From: Aralia elata
Taxonomy: Eukaryota; Streptophyta; Magnoliopsida; Apiales; Araliaceae
Assembly (NCBI GenBank): GCA_034770075.1
Contig: CM068387.1
Coordinates: 77,935,971 to 77,999,970 of the forward strand
Direction of reading: 5' to 3'
DNA length: 64,000 nucleotides
Part shown: one piece after another, positions 1 to 10,185 of the stretch
How the letters are laid out: every line of letters starts with the position of its first letter
How positions within the stretch are numbered: position 1 is the first letter of the stretch
Made by a program: the position numbers and the translations under genes
The notes under the pieces: model-generated
Database searches by the model: none
Seen by the model: the letters and a program-made list of their open reading frames with translations, nothing else
What the model was told of the DNA's origin: nothing

Positions 1-138
1 TTGTTTAATTATGCTTTACTAATATTACCACAAATTTCTACAACAAACTACATTACTTTTATATACTCTTTCGTCTCTAAAATATAAGTTAATATTTATT
101 TTAGAAATAAACTTTAAATATTTTTTAATTTTAAAAAT

Positions 139-332
139 TTTTGACTCCCAAAAAATGTATAAGATTTATTGGAACTAAAATTTAAAAAAAACAGTGATTT
201 AAGTGTAATTTGGATGCATATACAAAACAGTGTTGTACAGACTGTTTTGTATATGTATTCAAATTACATCTAAATCACTGTTTTTTTTAATTTTAGTTCC
301 AATAAATTTTATAAATTTTTTGGGAGTCAAAA
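139..332. repeat. Fold-back inverted repeat of about 190 bp
   Basis: Two arms of roughly 85-90 bp pair across a short loop centred near 236. The outer ends read TTGACTCCCAAAAA on the left and TTTTTGGGAGTCAA on the right, and the inner arms ACAAAACAGT / ACTGTTTTGT. The right half also contains a short open frame, which is a by-product of the palindrome. The TTGACTCC motif recurs at about 1039 next to a hAT-like terminus, so this may be two subterminal hAT pieces in head-to-head order. A self-standing MITE is the alternative. Confidence 0.7.
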
Positions 333-530
333 GAAAAAAAAATTTAAAAAAAAAAAATTCCGACCGGTCGCTAGACGCCGGTCACCATAGAAGGACTCAT
401 ATATATTTACACATTATTTACTTACAGAAGTCATCAATTGAAAAACATACAAGATTCCTTTCCTTGGGAATTACAAACTATTACCTACGGAATACATGAT
501 CGGTATGGAGTATCTAGTTTACATAAACAT

Positions 531-576
531 TATACATATATAGATTAATATATATATATTAATCTATATATGTATA
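531..576. repeat. Perfect 46-bp AT palindrome
   Basis: The two 23-bp halves are exact reverse complements, centred between 553 and 554, each half beginning TATACATATATAGATTAA. It lies inside AT-rich transposon-derived sequence. It is a potential cruciform or hairpin; no function is visible. Confidence 0.8.
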
Positions 577-1019
577 TAAATATTAATCTTCTCATTATTC
601 ACTTAAACTTTTATATAATACATCCAGCAATTCAAAGAAAAATTTAATAACTTACTAGGTTGATCTTGCCGAATACCAAATTTGATGAATTACATTTTCT
701 TGTTCTTATGCTACCGCCGCTTCTCTCTTCTTCTCTTTCCCTCTGTTTGTATAATAAAGTAAGATTAGGTTTTAGTTGTTTATTAATTAATTAACATATT
801 TTAGTAATTCTCTTAATTTTAATAGGATTTAAAATTACACAATATAAATTAGACCCAATTAGTTAAAAGCCCAAATTAATGTAATCACTTACTTTTTATA
901 GTCCACATAAATTAAATACAATTTGACCCAAATACAAGAAAAGCCCAATTAAAATATAGATTTAAATGTTATTTGTTTATTTATTATTTTATTTTTTTTC
1001 TGGGTATTACAATACCCTA

Positions 1020-1100
1020 AAATTTTATTCTTTTTTTTTGACTCCTGAAAATTCAGTGGGGTCAATTAACCCTACTGCCCCTAACCTAGGTCTGCCACTG
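1020..1100. mobile_element. Right end of a hAT-like DNA transposon
   Basis: The segment ends in CCTAGGTCTGCCACTG, the reverse complement of CAGTGGCAGACCTAGG. This closely matches the common plant hAT terminus CAGTGGCGGA-CTAGG. Inside it lies a subterminal stretch with TTGACTCC and AGTGGGGTCAATT. The element would extend to the left, and its other end is not in the window. The body (about 600-1000) has no convincing coding sequence, so this is a non-autonomous or truncated copy. The call rests on the terminal motif alone; no target duplication could be checked. Confidence 0.5.
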
Positions 1101-1184
1101 GTCAAGTATATATTTATGGTTTGAACAACTCATAGAAAAAAAACGAATAATATATATTTATGAAAACTTGATAATTAAGATATT

Positions 1185-1570
1185 TTGTATGTTATGAAGT
1201 CTTACCTAATATTTTCCCCCAAGGTCATGAGGACAAATTCATTAGAGAGTTCATCTCGCAGTTACAAATGTGGAGTTCCTTCACCTGTGAAGGTTTCATG
1301 GACCAAAACAAATCCCAGGAGACGATTTGTTGGTTGCACAAATTATAAAACAATATCATGTGACTCGTTTGAATGGATTGATCCAGCAATGTCACCGCAC
1401 TCAAGAATTGCTCATTATTATCGCGAAAACAATGAATTGAAGTCTAAATAGAAGTATTGAAAAAAAGGGTTGACGAGCTTACTATTGTTCTTGTCAATGC
1501 CAAAAATGACAAAGCTACTGTAGAAAAAAAAAATCAAGAGTTGGTGGCAAAAATTGAGGAGATGAAATAG
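1185..1570 (+). pseudogene. GRF-type zinc-finger protein, frameshifted
   Basis: The first frame (1185-1451) encodes a GRF zinc finger. CG at the start, a W-T..NP-RRRF block, GC, a later C and F-W-D follow in the order typical of Zf-GRF (about residues 28-66). A TAG closes that frame at 1449-1451. A different frame, ending with TAG at 1568-1570, continues with a Lys/Glu-rich coiled coil (VDELTIVLVNAK ... KIEEMK). Plant GRF proteins of this short type often have exactly this zinc finger plus coiled coil, so one indel near 1450 probably broke a single gene. Such genes are often multicopy and linked to transposons. Function is unknown beyond probable nucleic-acid or protein binding by the finger. 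Confidence 0.6.
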
Positions 1571-2016
1571 AACAATGAAAGAGTGAAAAAAATAGTGGTG
1601 TACTGAGTGTTTGTTTTTCCTTTCATGTTGTGGTTTTTGTTGTTTGTAATGAAGTTGTAGTTGCTTTGTAATGAAATTGTTGAATATAATGGAGGTGGTT
1701 TTCCCTTATTTAACAACTTATTCTACCATCAATTGTATGTGAGTGAATGTATCTAGGCTTTGGTTGTAAATTGACCTTTGTGAATGTATCTAGGCTTTGA
1801 ATCATTGAAACCATAAGGAAACGTACAACATTTTTGAAGTCTTAATTCTGTTCAGTAAGTCTACTCATATTTACATTGATGTTAAGAACGTAATTTTTTT
1901 TACTTTTAAAATGTGGAAATAATTGTATTTATTTAATTTTTGAGAAAATGAGGTACTAACTATTTTTTAAATTGGAATTCTTATTAGAGGTATCAACGCC
2001 CTGAGTTTTCGTGGTT

Positions 2017-2040
2017 ACTCTACTATCGCGATAGTAGAGT
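2017..2040. repeat. Perfect 24-bp palindrome plus a direct repeat of one arm
   Basis: Two arms (ACTCTACTATCG and its complement) meet at CGCG with no spacer. The right arm, GCGATAGTAGAGT, is then repeated at 2041-2053. The surrounding sequence has no gene. It could be a transposon end remnant or a protein-binding dyad. Confidence 0.75.
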
Positions 2041-2053
2041 GCGATAGTAGAGT

Positions 2054-2763
2054 AGCAAATGCCTCCCAAAAAAAAGACATTGAAATCCAAGTTAATAAAA
2101 AAATAAATCAATACATATGGCCTATCATCATTTGAGTAACACAAATTCCTTAGGCACAAAAGCATAAAGTGTAGCTAATTTCAAGTTAGTCAAACTCAAA
2201 AATACATATTAAAAAAAATGGCATCCATTTCATAAAAGTAAATCATGAACAGAATGCTCACTTTCTCTAATAACCATTCGATATTTACTTCCCTATCTAC
2301 ACATGATATAAACCCATGATTTACAAAGTACTCCACCAGATGATTACTACAATATTGAAATAATACGAATTAATACAAGCATAAAATTTAAGTAGTATGA
2401 TACAAGCAGTATGATTCTACTCAATGAACCCTCATTAACATTCTCTGCCTGTGCATACAAGCATAAAATTCTGAAATTCCCAAGCATCCCGTGATTACTG
2501 CAATTCTGAAGCCCACTTTGAAAAAAAACAAAATTACAAATCAATACAAAAATAAGCATATACAAGTGTTTAAACAAAAATAAGCATATACAAACATATA
2601 CAAGCACTTGAGTTTGAATCACTATCATCATCTACACTTGGATCCTGAGTAGCATCATCATTTGATGCTCCAGTTCTACATTTAAACAAATAGCAAAGTT
2701 AAATTTAAACAAATAGCAAAGTCAATTTTAAACAAATGACAAAGTCAAAATAAGTAAACTTGT
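2054..2763. other. Non-coding interval with a short tandem repeat
   Basis: No supportable gene. About three imperfect copies of a 25-27 bp unit (core AATTTAAACAAATAGCAAAGT) lie at 2678-2750, just past the 3' end of the FAR1-like pseudogene. The rest is AT-rich with scattered short open frames. Confidence 0.6.
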
Positions 2764-3429
2764 TTACCAATTATTAAGCACCGGACAGTTTCTTTTATTG
2801 TGTGTCACACTAATTTTGCCATATCCATGACAATATCTACCCTTCAGATTTTTTTGTTTTCCCCAAAGCTAGCCTTTTCTTTGCCACCCTTCAGTCTTTT
2901 GCCACACCCATTTGCTTGCACTTGGTTCGTCTCAATGTAACTATGTTCATAAGTACCAGTCATGTTAACTGACTTGGATACACTCATTCCACCACACTCT
3001 ATTTTATCATTTATTTGAAATCATTATTCCCAATAATTTCATTGATCTTTTCATCCACATTACCTAAACATTATTTTAAAACATTTGTGGCTTCTTCATT
3101 TGTGAGAGCCCTATCAATCAAATCTAAAGAATGTTGAATCAATTGACTTCGTAAGAGTAAGTATGGTTTGTTATCTTTTATCGCCATACCATTATCATCA
3201 ATTACACCACTTGATTTTGTTGTCTTTGTCCACCTCTTCAAAATGTATTTTGTAGGCAATTTGTCAAGATCATAATACTTATTCAAGTAAGCTATCACAT
3301 GCCGACATAGGATTCTCAAACTCTCAAACTTTTTGCAAGTGCATGTTGCATAATCCAAAGATTTGTCATAATGAATTTATCTTACATTAAACTTGTTAAC
3401 ATTCCTTCGGTAAATCTTATATACATGGT

Positions 3430-6274
3430 TGTGACGCCCCCAAAATAGGTCCATACAACCCATTTTGAGTCGCCAATAACATTCCACAAAATACAAATAC
3501 AAATACGAATTTTCCCATTTACAACTAATAAGTGTCGTGCAAAATACGACAACACAATACAAATACATCTTAAATTCTCAATACACTTATTGTCACACTA
3601 ATAGTAAGGTATTGAGACACTTCTATTATCTCGGACCATCACTCCATTCCCCGGCTAGTCCCCGCTACACTCTCTTTTTCTGAGGAGAACAATGGAACAA
3701 AAAGGAAAAGGGTGAGCACAAATAGCCCAGTAAGAAATATCATGACTTAGATAATGAAGAATAAAAATTATCTTTAGTCTTCAACAATAATAAATCAGAG
3801 ATTTATAGATATTATAATTGTTCAACAACAACAACTGCAGCGGAACGAACAATCCATTAGAAGAGTCAAGTAGATTATAATATCTACCATCGTCTATAAG
3901 TTAAAGGATCACCACCAATATTTTATCCCTGTAACACCAATCAATAATTCCTATTTTATGAACATCCAAATCAACAGTTTATATTCAACAGCCTCTCTTT
4001 GCACTACGTGCCAAAGATATTTATTTGTAACATCACCAGTCATGATCATGCCAACGCCAGTTCATCTTTGCACTACGACCAAAGAGAACTTTCACCATAC
4101 GCCTTTGTTTGTAACACCAAAAGTCATGATTATACCAATACACAGTTTGGTTAAAATCATGTCACGCCAGTTCATCTTTGCACTACGGGCCAAAGAGAAC
4201 TATCACCACAATTTAAGTATGAGGATGAGGATGATGACAATGATACAGTGAGATTAAGGATAAGAAAAGCTTTATAATTTAATCAGTATCAAAGATTGAC
4301 CAAATTGCCAACACAATGACCAAATTGTAGAGTCAAATTCAAGAATGATATTCAAGAAATTATTTCATGCTTCAACTATAACGTATAAAATGAAATAGAA
4401 AGATTCAAGTGAAAAGATATTAGATGAAGCACAAACTATTAAGGATATTCTACTAATTTTCAGGGATTTTCTCCATTTAAAAATAAGGTTTTGGAAACAA
4501 ACAAAGATTTCTTATCATAAATGGAGAAATGTGAAAGAAAAAGATATCCCTTAAAGAGTACAAAAGAAATGATACGTTATACGAGTATAACAGAATATAT
4601 GAAACTGCAAATGGATTTTCACCCGTCATGCGATAATCCGCGTAGACAGATTATTTCCACAACAGATTAATAAGTAATGAATACAAAGGGTTATTCACCA
4701 GGCATGCGTCAATCCGCACGGACAGGTTATACCCACAGATTAATAAGGAATGAATACAAAGGGTTATTCACCAGGTACGACACTCGTACATACAAGTTAT
4801 TCCTACAGAATAATAAGGAATGAATACAAAAGGATATTCACCAGGTACGACACTCGTACATACAGGTTATTCCCACAAAATAATAAGGAATGCATACAAA
4901 AGGATATTCACTGGGCATGCGTCACACCACACAGACAGGTTATCCCCACAAATTAATATAGAATGAATAACAACCTTTATGAGTATAATATCACTTACGA
5001 ACATGAAAGAAAATGATATTATATATGAGTATGAAAGAAATGATATTCCCTACCTTAGTTAACAAATGACTGGATATTACTTTCTATGAAGTTTACTAAC
5101 TTCAGATAATACTAGTATTCTCACAAATACTCACAATAACCTAGCACACTAAGAGAACTTGAGAAATTTAGAGAGAGAGAGAAAGTATAAGCAATAAAGG
5201 TGTGAAATTTTTTAAGCAAACCCTCCCTATTTATAGGAAAATCAAGGTGAGGGCATTTTAGTCTTTTTTCATAAATTTTCTTGGTTTATTACTCTTATAC
5301 CCTTGGCATATTCTTTTAATATACTTTATGCCATAGTATATTCTTAGAATATGCTTTCACTTAGGTTTTTAACCCTAAGGTAAAATAAAAACTGAATTAA
5401 CTATTTACTGACGGCAATTACTATTGAATGACATATGGGTCCCACGAAAAAATAAAATCTGAAGAAATTATTCTACAAAAATAATTTGTGGGTCCCACCG
5501 ATCAAATAGTTATGGGTCCCACGGAATAAAGTGTGGGTCCCACAAAAATATAAGTTAACTTACAACAAACGCTTCACGTATTTTTAATCGACACTATTTT
5601 AGACTTTCAACAATTATTCACCGTTAATATTATAGACTTATAATATTGACAACCAGATCATTCCTAGGAAAAAGGGGGCCTTCCGTATAAACGGCGCGCA
5701 ATTAAATAACCTTTTTTTCTTGACAGAATTTCTAGACATTGTCAATAATGCTAAAATATCATATCACATAATATGAGTTACAGTGTCATGACAAATAATA
5801 AAAAGTATTATGCAGATGCTACTGTAACAATTATTGAATCAAAATACTGTGCCATAGCTACTTTATCAATTATTGAATCAATAATATAAAATACTGTTCA
5901 ACACCGTGTGCTTGTGAAATACCGCGTACTACTGTGGAATAACGCGTTTTACTGTTCTTTTTATTACCGGGTATTTCAACAGTTGCAGGTGATAATACTG
6001 TTGACAAATACTGTCGTTTTCAGTATCCGACAATGGGGCCCACTATCGTTGACAATATTGCCATTTCGGCGCCGTCGTACGATACCGAATATAATATTCT
6101 CCGACAAAAAGAATATTTCCCGACAAAAAGAATATTCCCCGACATACACTGTTTATCAGATAATTTGCATATAACACCCTTAACTATCATTTATAACAAT
6201 TAAATACTTTACTATTTAGAAAAATAATCATAAAGAAAATAATAAACTTTTATTTCATAAAGTTGGGATCTTAC
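3430..6274 (-). mobile_element. Solo-LTR-like element, 2,845 bp, in the FAR1 pseudogene
   Basis: The plus-strand left end is TGTGACGCCCCCAAA and the right end is ATCTTACA, giving TG...CA termini. Flanks are ATGGT on the left and ATGTT on the right, an imperfect 5-bp target duplication, equally readable as loss of one base. Element orientation is minus: a TATA box (CTATAAATAGG) at about 5231-5241 is followed by a CT-rich leader. The middle has tandem repeats (4612-4965, period about 72 bp) and a second repeat around 3980-4205 containing CTTTGCACTACG. No coding sequence was recognised and no internal pair of direct terminal repeats was seen. Ends, length and layout match 38269-41134 and, in part, 44858-51863. 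A solo LTR of a long-LTR Ty3/gypsy lineage (perhaps Tekay/Del-like) is the best inference. Confidence 0.65.
4612..4965. repeat. Minisatellite, about five copies of a 72-bp unit
   Basis: Units share AATAAGGAATGAATACAAA, then TATTCACCAGG and CAGGTTATTCCCACA. They fall downstream of the TATA box in element orientation, so they sit in the presumed transcribed part of the LTR. Confidence 0.75.
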
Positions 6275-7800
6275 AATGTTAGTTGACATCCCCTTCATAA
6301 GTTCAAACCTATAATTTAAGCTCTCACACAACTCACCTTCAAATTTATAATACATAGAGTGTTTATAAATGTCAACCATTTGAATTAAGAAGTCATGACA
6401 AATTTTTATTTTCGGCCTCTCAAACAAATCTTTGTTATCCGATCCTAACTTTATATGTCGTTGATGTTGAAGTCCCCGATCAAATTGAATCATAAAATCC
6501 ACTAAAGAATTTCTTTTAGAAATAATTTTTTTTAAAAATGCATGAGAACTTTCCGCTTGTTGGCTACTTGGCATGTCAACTAAGAAAACATGATTCACAT
6601 GCATGTGCGGGCACCCATCTACAACGGATGTCATACATTGATTGTAGCCATTTATTAGCATTCAACCCACTTTTCCCCACCAGCTCCACCCAAATGGAGT
6701 CAAACTTTTCCACAGTCTCTGAATTCCCAATGCAATCTGAAAACTCTTTATAATAAGCACTGGATTTTACTGAGTGAATCTTCTTTGAAAATTTGGTCAA
6801 AATGTGTCAACTACAATACCTACGAAATGTATTAGGAATGATCTGTGAAATGACATTTGTCATAGCTGGATCTTAATCGGTGATAATCATCTTAGGTGCA
6901 TCACCTGACATTGTTTCCAAAAAACACTTGAAAAGCCAAACAAAAGTATCTATGGTCTCATCACTTAAGAAAACACAACCAAATACAATAGTTTGACCAT
7001 GTTTATTAACCCCCATTAGTGGTGCAAATATAATTCTGTAATGATTAGTATTGTATGTGGTATCAAAAATTAATGACAACATCATCGTAAAATCTATAAG
7101 TCCGTCTAGAAGTTGTATCGACCCAAAAACAACGAGTAATCCTTTTTTCATCGGTTGTGTCAATTGTAAAAGTGGATGAAGGATTCTTTTGTTGTTCTAA
7201 CTTCAAGTACTCATTCAATATATTGCCATCATGTCCCTTCAACTCATTACGCTTGTCTCTTTCAAAGTTATACAAATCTCATTACGTTCAACCAATATTT
7301 TCAAACCCTCCCGCCTACACTGCAAGAAATTTGTATTGTTGGCATTGTGGTATATTCACCATGCCAAGTTGACTCAAAGATTTTTGGGCAGTTGATACAT
7401 TATGGTGCAATCGTAAAAGATGTCTTTTATGTGGGGTTGACAATAGGTGACAATGGCCCTCCTTAATTATAGTCACTACGTATATGTCATTTATTTTTAC
7501 CACTACAATTCTTGCACTAAAATCTTCTTTTATAGATCCACATTTTATTTTTACATCCACATCAGCTAATAGTTTAATCTTTCATTGTCATCCTTTCCCA
7601 CCCTTATTTTTTCATTAAACTTTCGCACACTAAAACCAGCATGCATTGCATATGTATTGTAAAAAATGTGAACATCATCTAATGTTTGAAATTATTGACC
7701 TAGCTTAAGTGTAAACTCATCAGCTAATTGAGGATAGTAGATAAAAGGTTAGCATTGTTCACATCCAACCCCTCTAAATCCATTTATGTATTATCCCCAT

Positions 7801-8860
7801 AACTCCCTATTTCATGGTCCATGTCATTCATTTTTAATAAACCTAAAAATAATGTATGTATGCACAACCAATTTAATACTGAGCAATTTAATAATGTATG
7901 TATGCACAACCAATTTATGGGTTGTTATAAAGCAAGAAGTGAATATAAAGCAAGAATTATATTATTAATTGTTGATGCTTTAGAGAATTTAGCCAATATG
8001 AGATGGAATGGCTTTGAAAAGGAAACCTTTACTGTTGATTCCTTTATTTTCCATCCAAATCTGTAGAAGCCAAACACACAACTACACTAAGCTTGAAAAG
8101 GATTTTTTTTGGGTGGTGTTGGGGTGGGGGTTGAGCAAATCAGCCACAAATTTCACATTTTGAAAATCTAGCCATTTTTTCGGGGGGAGGGGGGGAAGAT
8201 AGCAGTTTAATGACAATTGTAATCATTCACAAAGGCCATCGGTATTCAATTGGTGCAAATAATCAGCAGTGAGTTAGACGGTCCGTAATACTGATGGATG
8301 AAAAAAGGCCTTTATTACAGCATATATAAACGGAAAATATGTAATCACAGAGGTATGAAAATTGAAGATTCTTGAAACATATTAAAATTCGAAATTACAT
8401 AACTAAATGAAGGCTTTTGAATGAGATTTAGATTGAAAAATCTTCACAATATTAAAAGAGGAATATGGCTAAAACACCTACACAAACTAAATAGTAAACC
8501 AGTTCATTCCATATTATAATCTAAAGTTAAAAACTTAAAATTTACGCAGATGAATAGAGGGGGAAATGGTTACTATTTTAAGAAGAATACTTCAGCAAAC
8601 CATAAGTTACAAAAATCCGATTCAGTATGAACAAAATTCAAAAAATGTATAAGGAGTTGAATCCAGAAAATCCGATTCAGTATGAACAAAATCTAAAAAA
8701 TGCAAAGAGACAACTAGGAGTTACATAAAACCTAGAAAACATCCGAGGATAAAACCGAAAAAGAATAGATCGAAAAATTGCAGCAAATCTTCATAAATTA
8801 CAGTTATAATGATGAAAATAGTTAAGGGTTTACCGAATCGAAGTCGAGATCTATGCGCCA
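7801..8860. other. Non-coding interval
   Basis: No gene seen. A direct repeat with TAATGTATGTATGCACAACC occurs twice at about 7850-7915. G-rich stretches lie at 8110-8135 and 8180-8200. From about 8300 the sequence is AT-rich and leads into the broken edge of the duplicated ankyrin-gene fragment. Confidence 0.5.
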
Positions 8861-9350
8861 CCTCGTGCAAGGCCGTATCTCCGTCCACATTAACCATCCT
8901 CACAACAATCTCATGGACCGATGAATATCGTTTAGCCTCGTCAATGAGTGCTCGAACCACATCCGAGTGTCCTCCTGCTGCAAGGTGAAGCGCCGTCTCG
9001 CCTCTTGAATTAACCTTTTTATTTATCGTCCAAAAAGAATTTATATTAAAATCCAAAATCATACAAATATGGCAAATCCAAAAGATATGAATAGGGTTAT
9101 AATGAATTACATAACACCATAAATCTGAAATAAAAAACCTATACACTTTTCCTACATAATACAATACCTTACACAATAGGGAAGGGTGCATTTTTAGGAT
9201 CTCTTGCACGCATTGTGTTTTGCCTGATTGGGATGCCAGATGAAGGACATTATTCTTTGTTGGGGTCAGTTGATCCCCAAGTGTGATCCCCTTCTCCTTG
9301 AGGACATTTATATCGCCAGAAATGGCAGCCGTATACAAGTTAGAATCCAT
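8861..9350 (-). pseudogene. Truncated duplicate of the ACD6-like ankyrin gene (exon 1 and part of exon 2)
   Basis: This copy matches the start of the intact gene at 55646-56370. Exon 1 (9350-9168, 61 codons from MDSNLYTAAISGD) carries one ankyrin-type HLASQSGKT block and the same GT donor. After a short intron, exon 2 (from 9014) reads VNSRGETALHLAAGG. The match stops at about 8860, after DTALHE, and the frame then runs into unrelated sequence. Relative to the full copy it lacks one glycine in the LHLAAGG block and three residues in exon 1. The TATA box (TATAAAT, 9447-9441) is kept, but a 14.6-kb retrotransposon begins at 9520. No membrane or PGG region is present, so at most a short ankyrin peptide could be made. 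It is most simply a partial gene duplicate. Confidence 0.85.
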
Positions 9351-9519
9351 GTTTAGTTAATTATATATAGAAATGTATGCTTTTAATGAATTTGCTAATG
9401 TGTACTGTCTGTACCTCTTCATGCATACAATATCTTTGCTATTTATACTAGTGGAACCACTCTATTCTTGGGTGCCTGTTCCATATTTCAAATCATTTAA
9501 CCTTGCGAATAGAGAAAAG
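9351..9519 (-). promoter_or_regulatory. Proximal promoter of the ankyrin-gene duplicate
   Basis: Nearly identical to the sequence upstream of the intact gene (56371-56540). A TATAAAT box lies at 9447-9441, about 91 bp before the ATG, as in the intact copy. The retrotransposon LTR starts 72 bp further upstream; the rest of the duplicated promoter resumes at 24116. Confidence 0.65.
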
Positions 9520-10149
9520 TGTGAGCCCAAGTACAAATTAGGGTTCACAATGTGACCTAATCGAATTGAATGCACAAATTAGGGTTTGCATTGTGACCTA
9601 ATTGAATTAAATGAATAGACAAAAACGCTGAAAATAAATGTGCGAGACCCGAGAGAAGCCTCCACGTGTCCCGAGGCAGAAGACTCGTGGAGGCAACTCA
9701 TTATTTTGGGAATTGATTGAGGGATTGGATTGGTGGCCAGAAGGACAGGGGCGATATAAGCATTACTCTGGTGACTAAGGGTATTTCTGGAATTTCCCCC
9801 GAGGGCATGTGCCTGGCACATGACCACTTTCCAGGAAACCCTATAAATACTCCTTCTATTCCATTGAGGAAGGGACTTTTGGATTCCTCACTTGGCTTGG
9901 ACCTTTGAAAAGACTGAAGACTTGGAGATTCTCTCTCAACCCGAAGCACACACTAAGGCTCTCTGGATCCTAGTTACTCTTGAAGGCACTTGGATCCTAG
10001 GAGTTCTGCCACGTGTTACTAGGGTAATCGCCCACCTGTTCTTCTCCCCTCTTCAATTCATCAATTAATTTCCTACTCTTCGTGGATTTCTCTCCTCCTC
10101 AGCCAACACGAAACCCTAACCCTAGCAAGGTACGATTTCCTTGCCCACA
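9520..10149 (+). repeat. 5' LTR of the Tat element
   Basis: A 630-bp LTR with a TATA box (CCCTATAAATACTCC, about 9840-9854). The upstream part repeats a motif containing AATTAGGGTT and TTGTGACCTAAT. Ends are TG and CA. It lies just outside the core promoter of the ankyrin duplicate. Confidence 0.93.
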
Positions 10150-10155
10150 TTTCTT

Positions 10156-10173
10156 TGGCGACTCTGCTGGGGA
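10156..10173 (+). promoter_or_regulatory. Primer-binding site
   Basis: TGGCGACTCTGCTGGGGA begins six bases after the 5' LTR. It begins with the TGG complementary to a tRNA CCA end. From memory, Tat/Ogre elements use a tRNA-Arg primer with a similar site; the tRNA identity here is an inference. Confidence 0.75.
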
Positions 10174-10185
10174 GGTGTAGAATTC

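Larger units (their letters stand above)
2764..7800 (-). pseudogene. FAR1/FHY3-like (MULE-derived) pseudogene, split by an insertion
   Basis: Reading down the minus strand, the pieces appear in the family order. A FAR1 DNA-binding region (about 7690-7350) has YNTYA..AGFSVR and KRHLLR. The MULE-transposase core (7275-6280) includes FWVD, the FDTTYNTN block, the ITD at the transposase aspartate and SSQQAESSHAFLKK. A SWIM zinc finger (CTCKKFE...CRHVIAYL) lies at about 3350-3280, and a terminal zinc-knuckle-like piece with HNKRNCP at about 2846-2767 ends at a stop at 2764-2766. Frames shift between blocks and there are stops, for example upstream of the FYNTYA motif and before the SWIM block. A 2.8-kb element at 3430-6274 separates the core from the SWIM domain; across it the flanks line up in one frame. 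FAR1 proteins are transcription factors descended from Mutator-like transposases. This copy should not make a working protein. Confidence 0.85.

Noticed and set aside
3377..3568. Separate small minus-strand protein
   Set aside because: The frame crosses the boundary between the FAR1 pseudogene and the inserted element; its 3' end is just FAR1 sequence.
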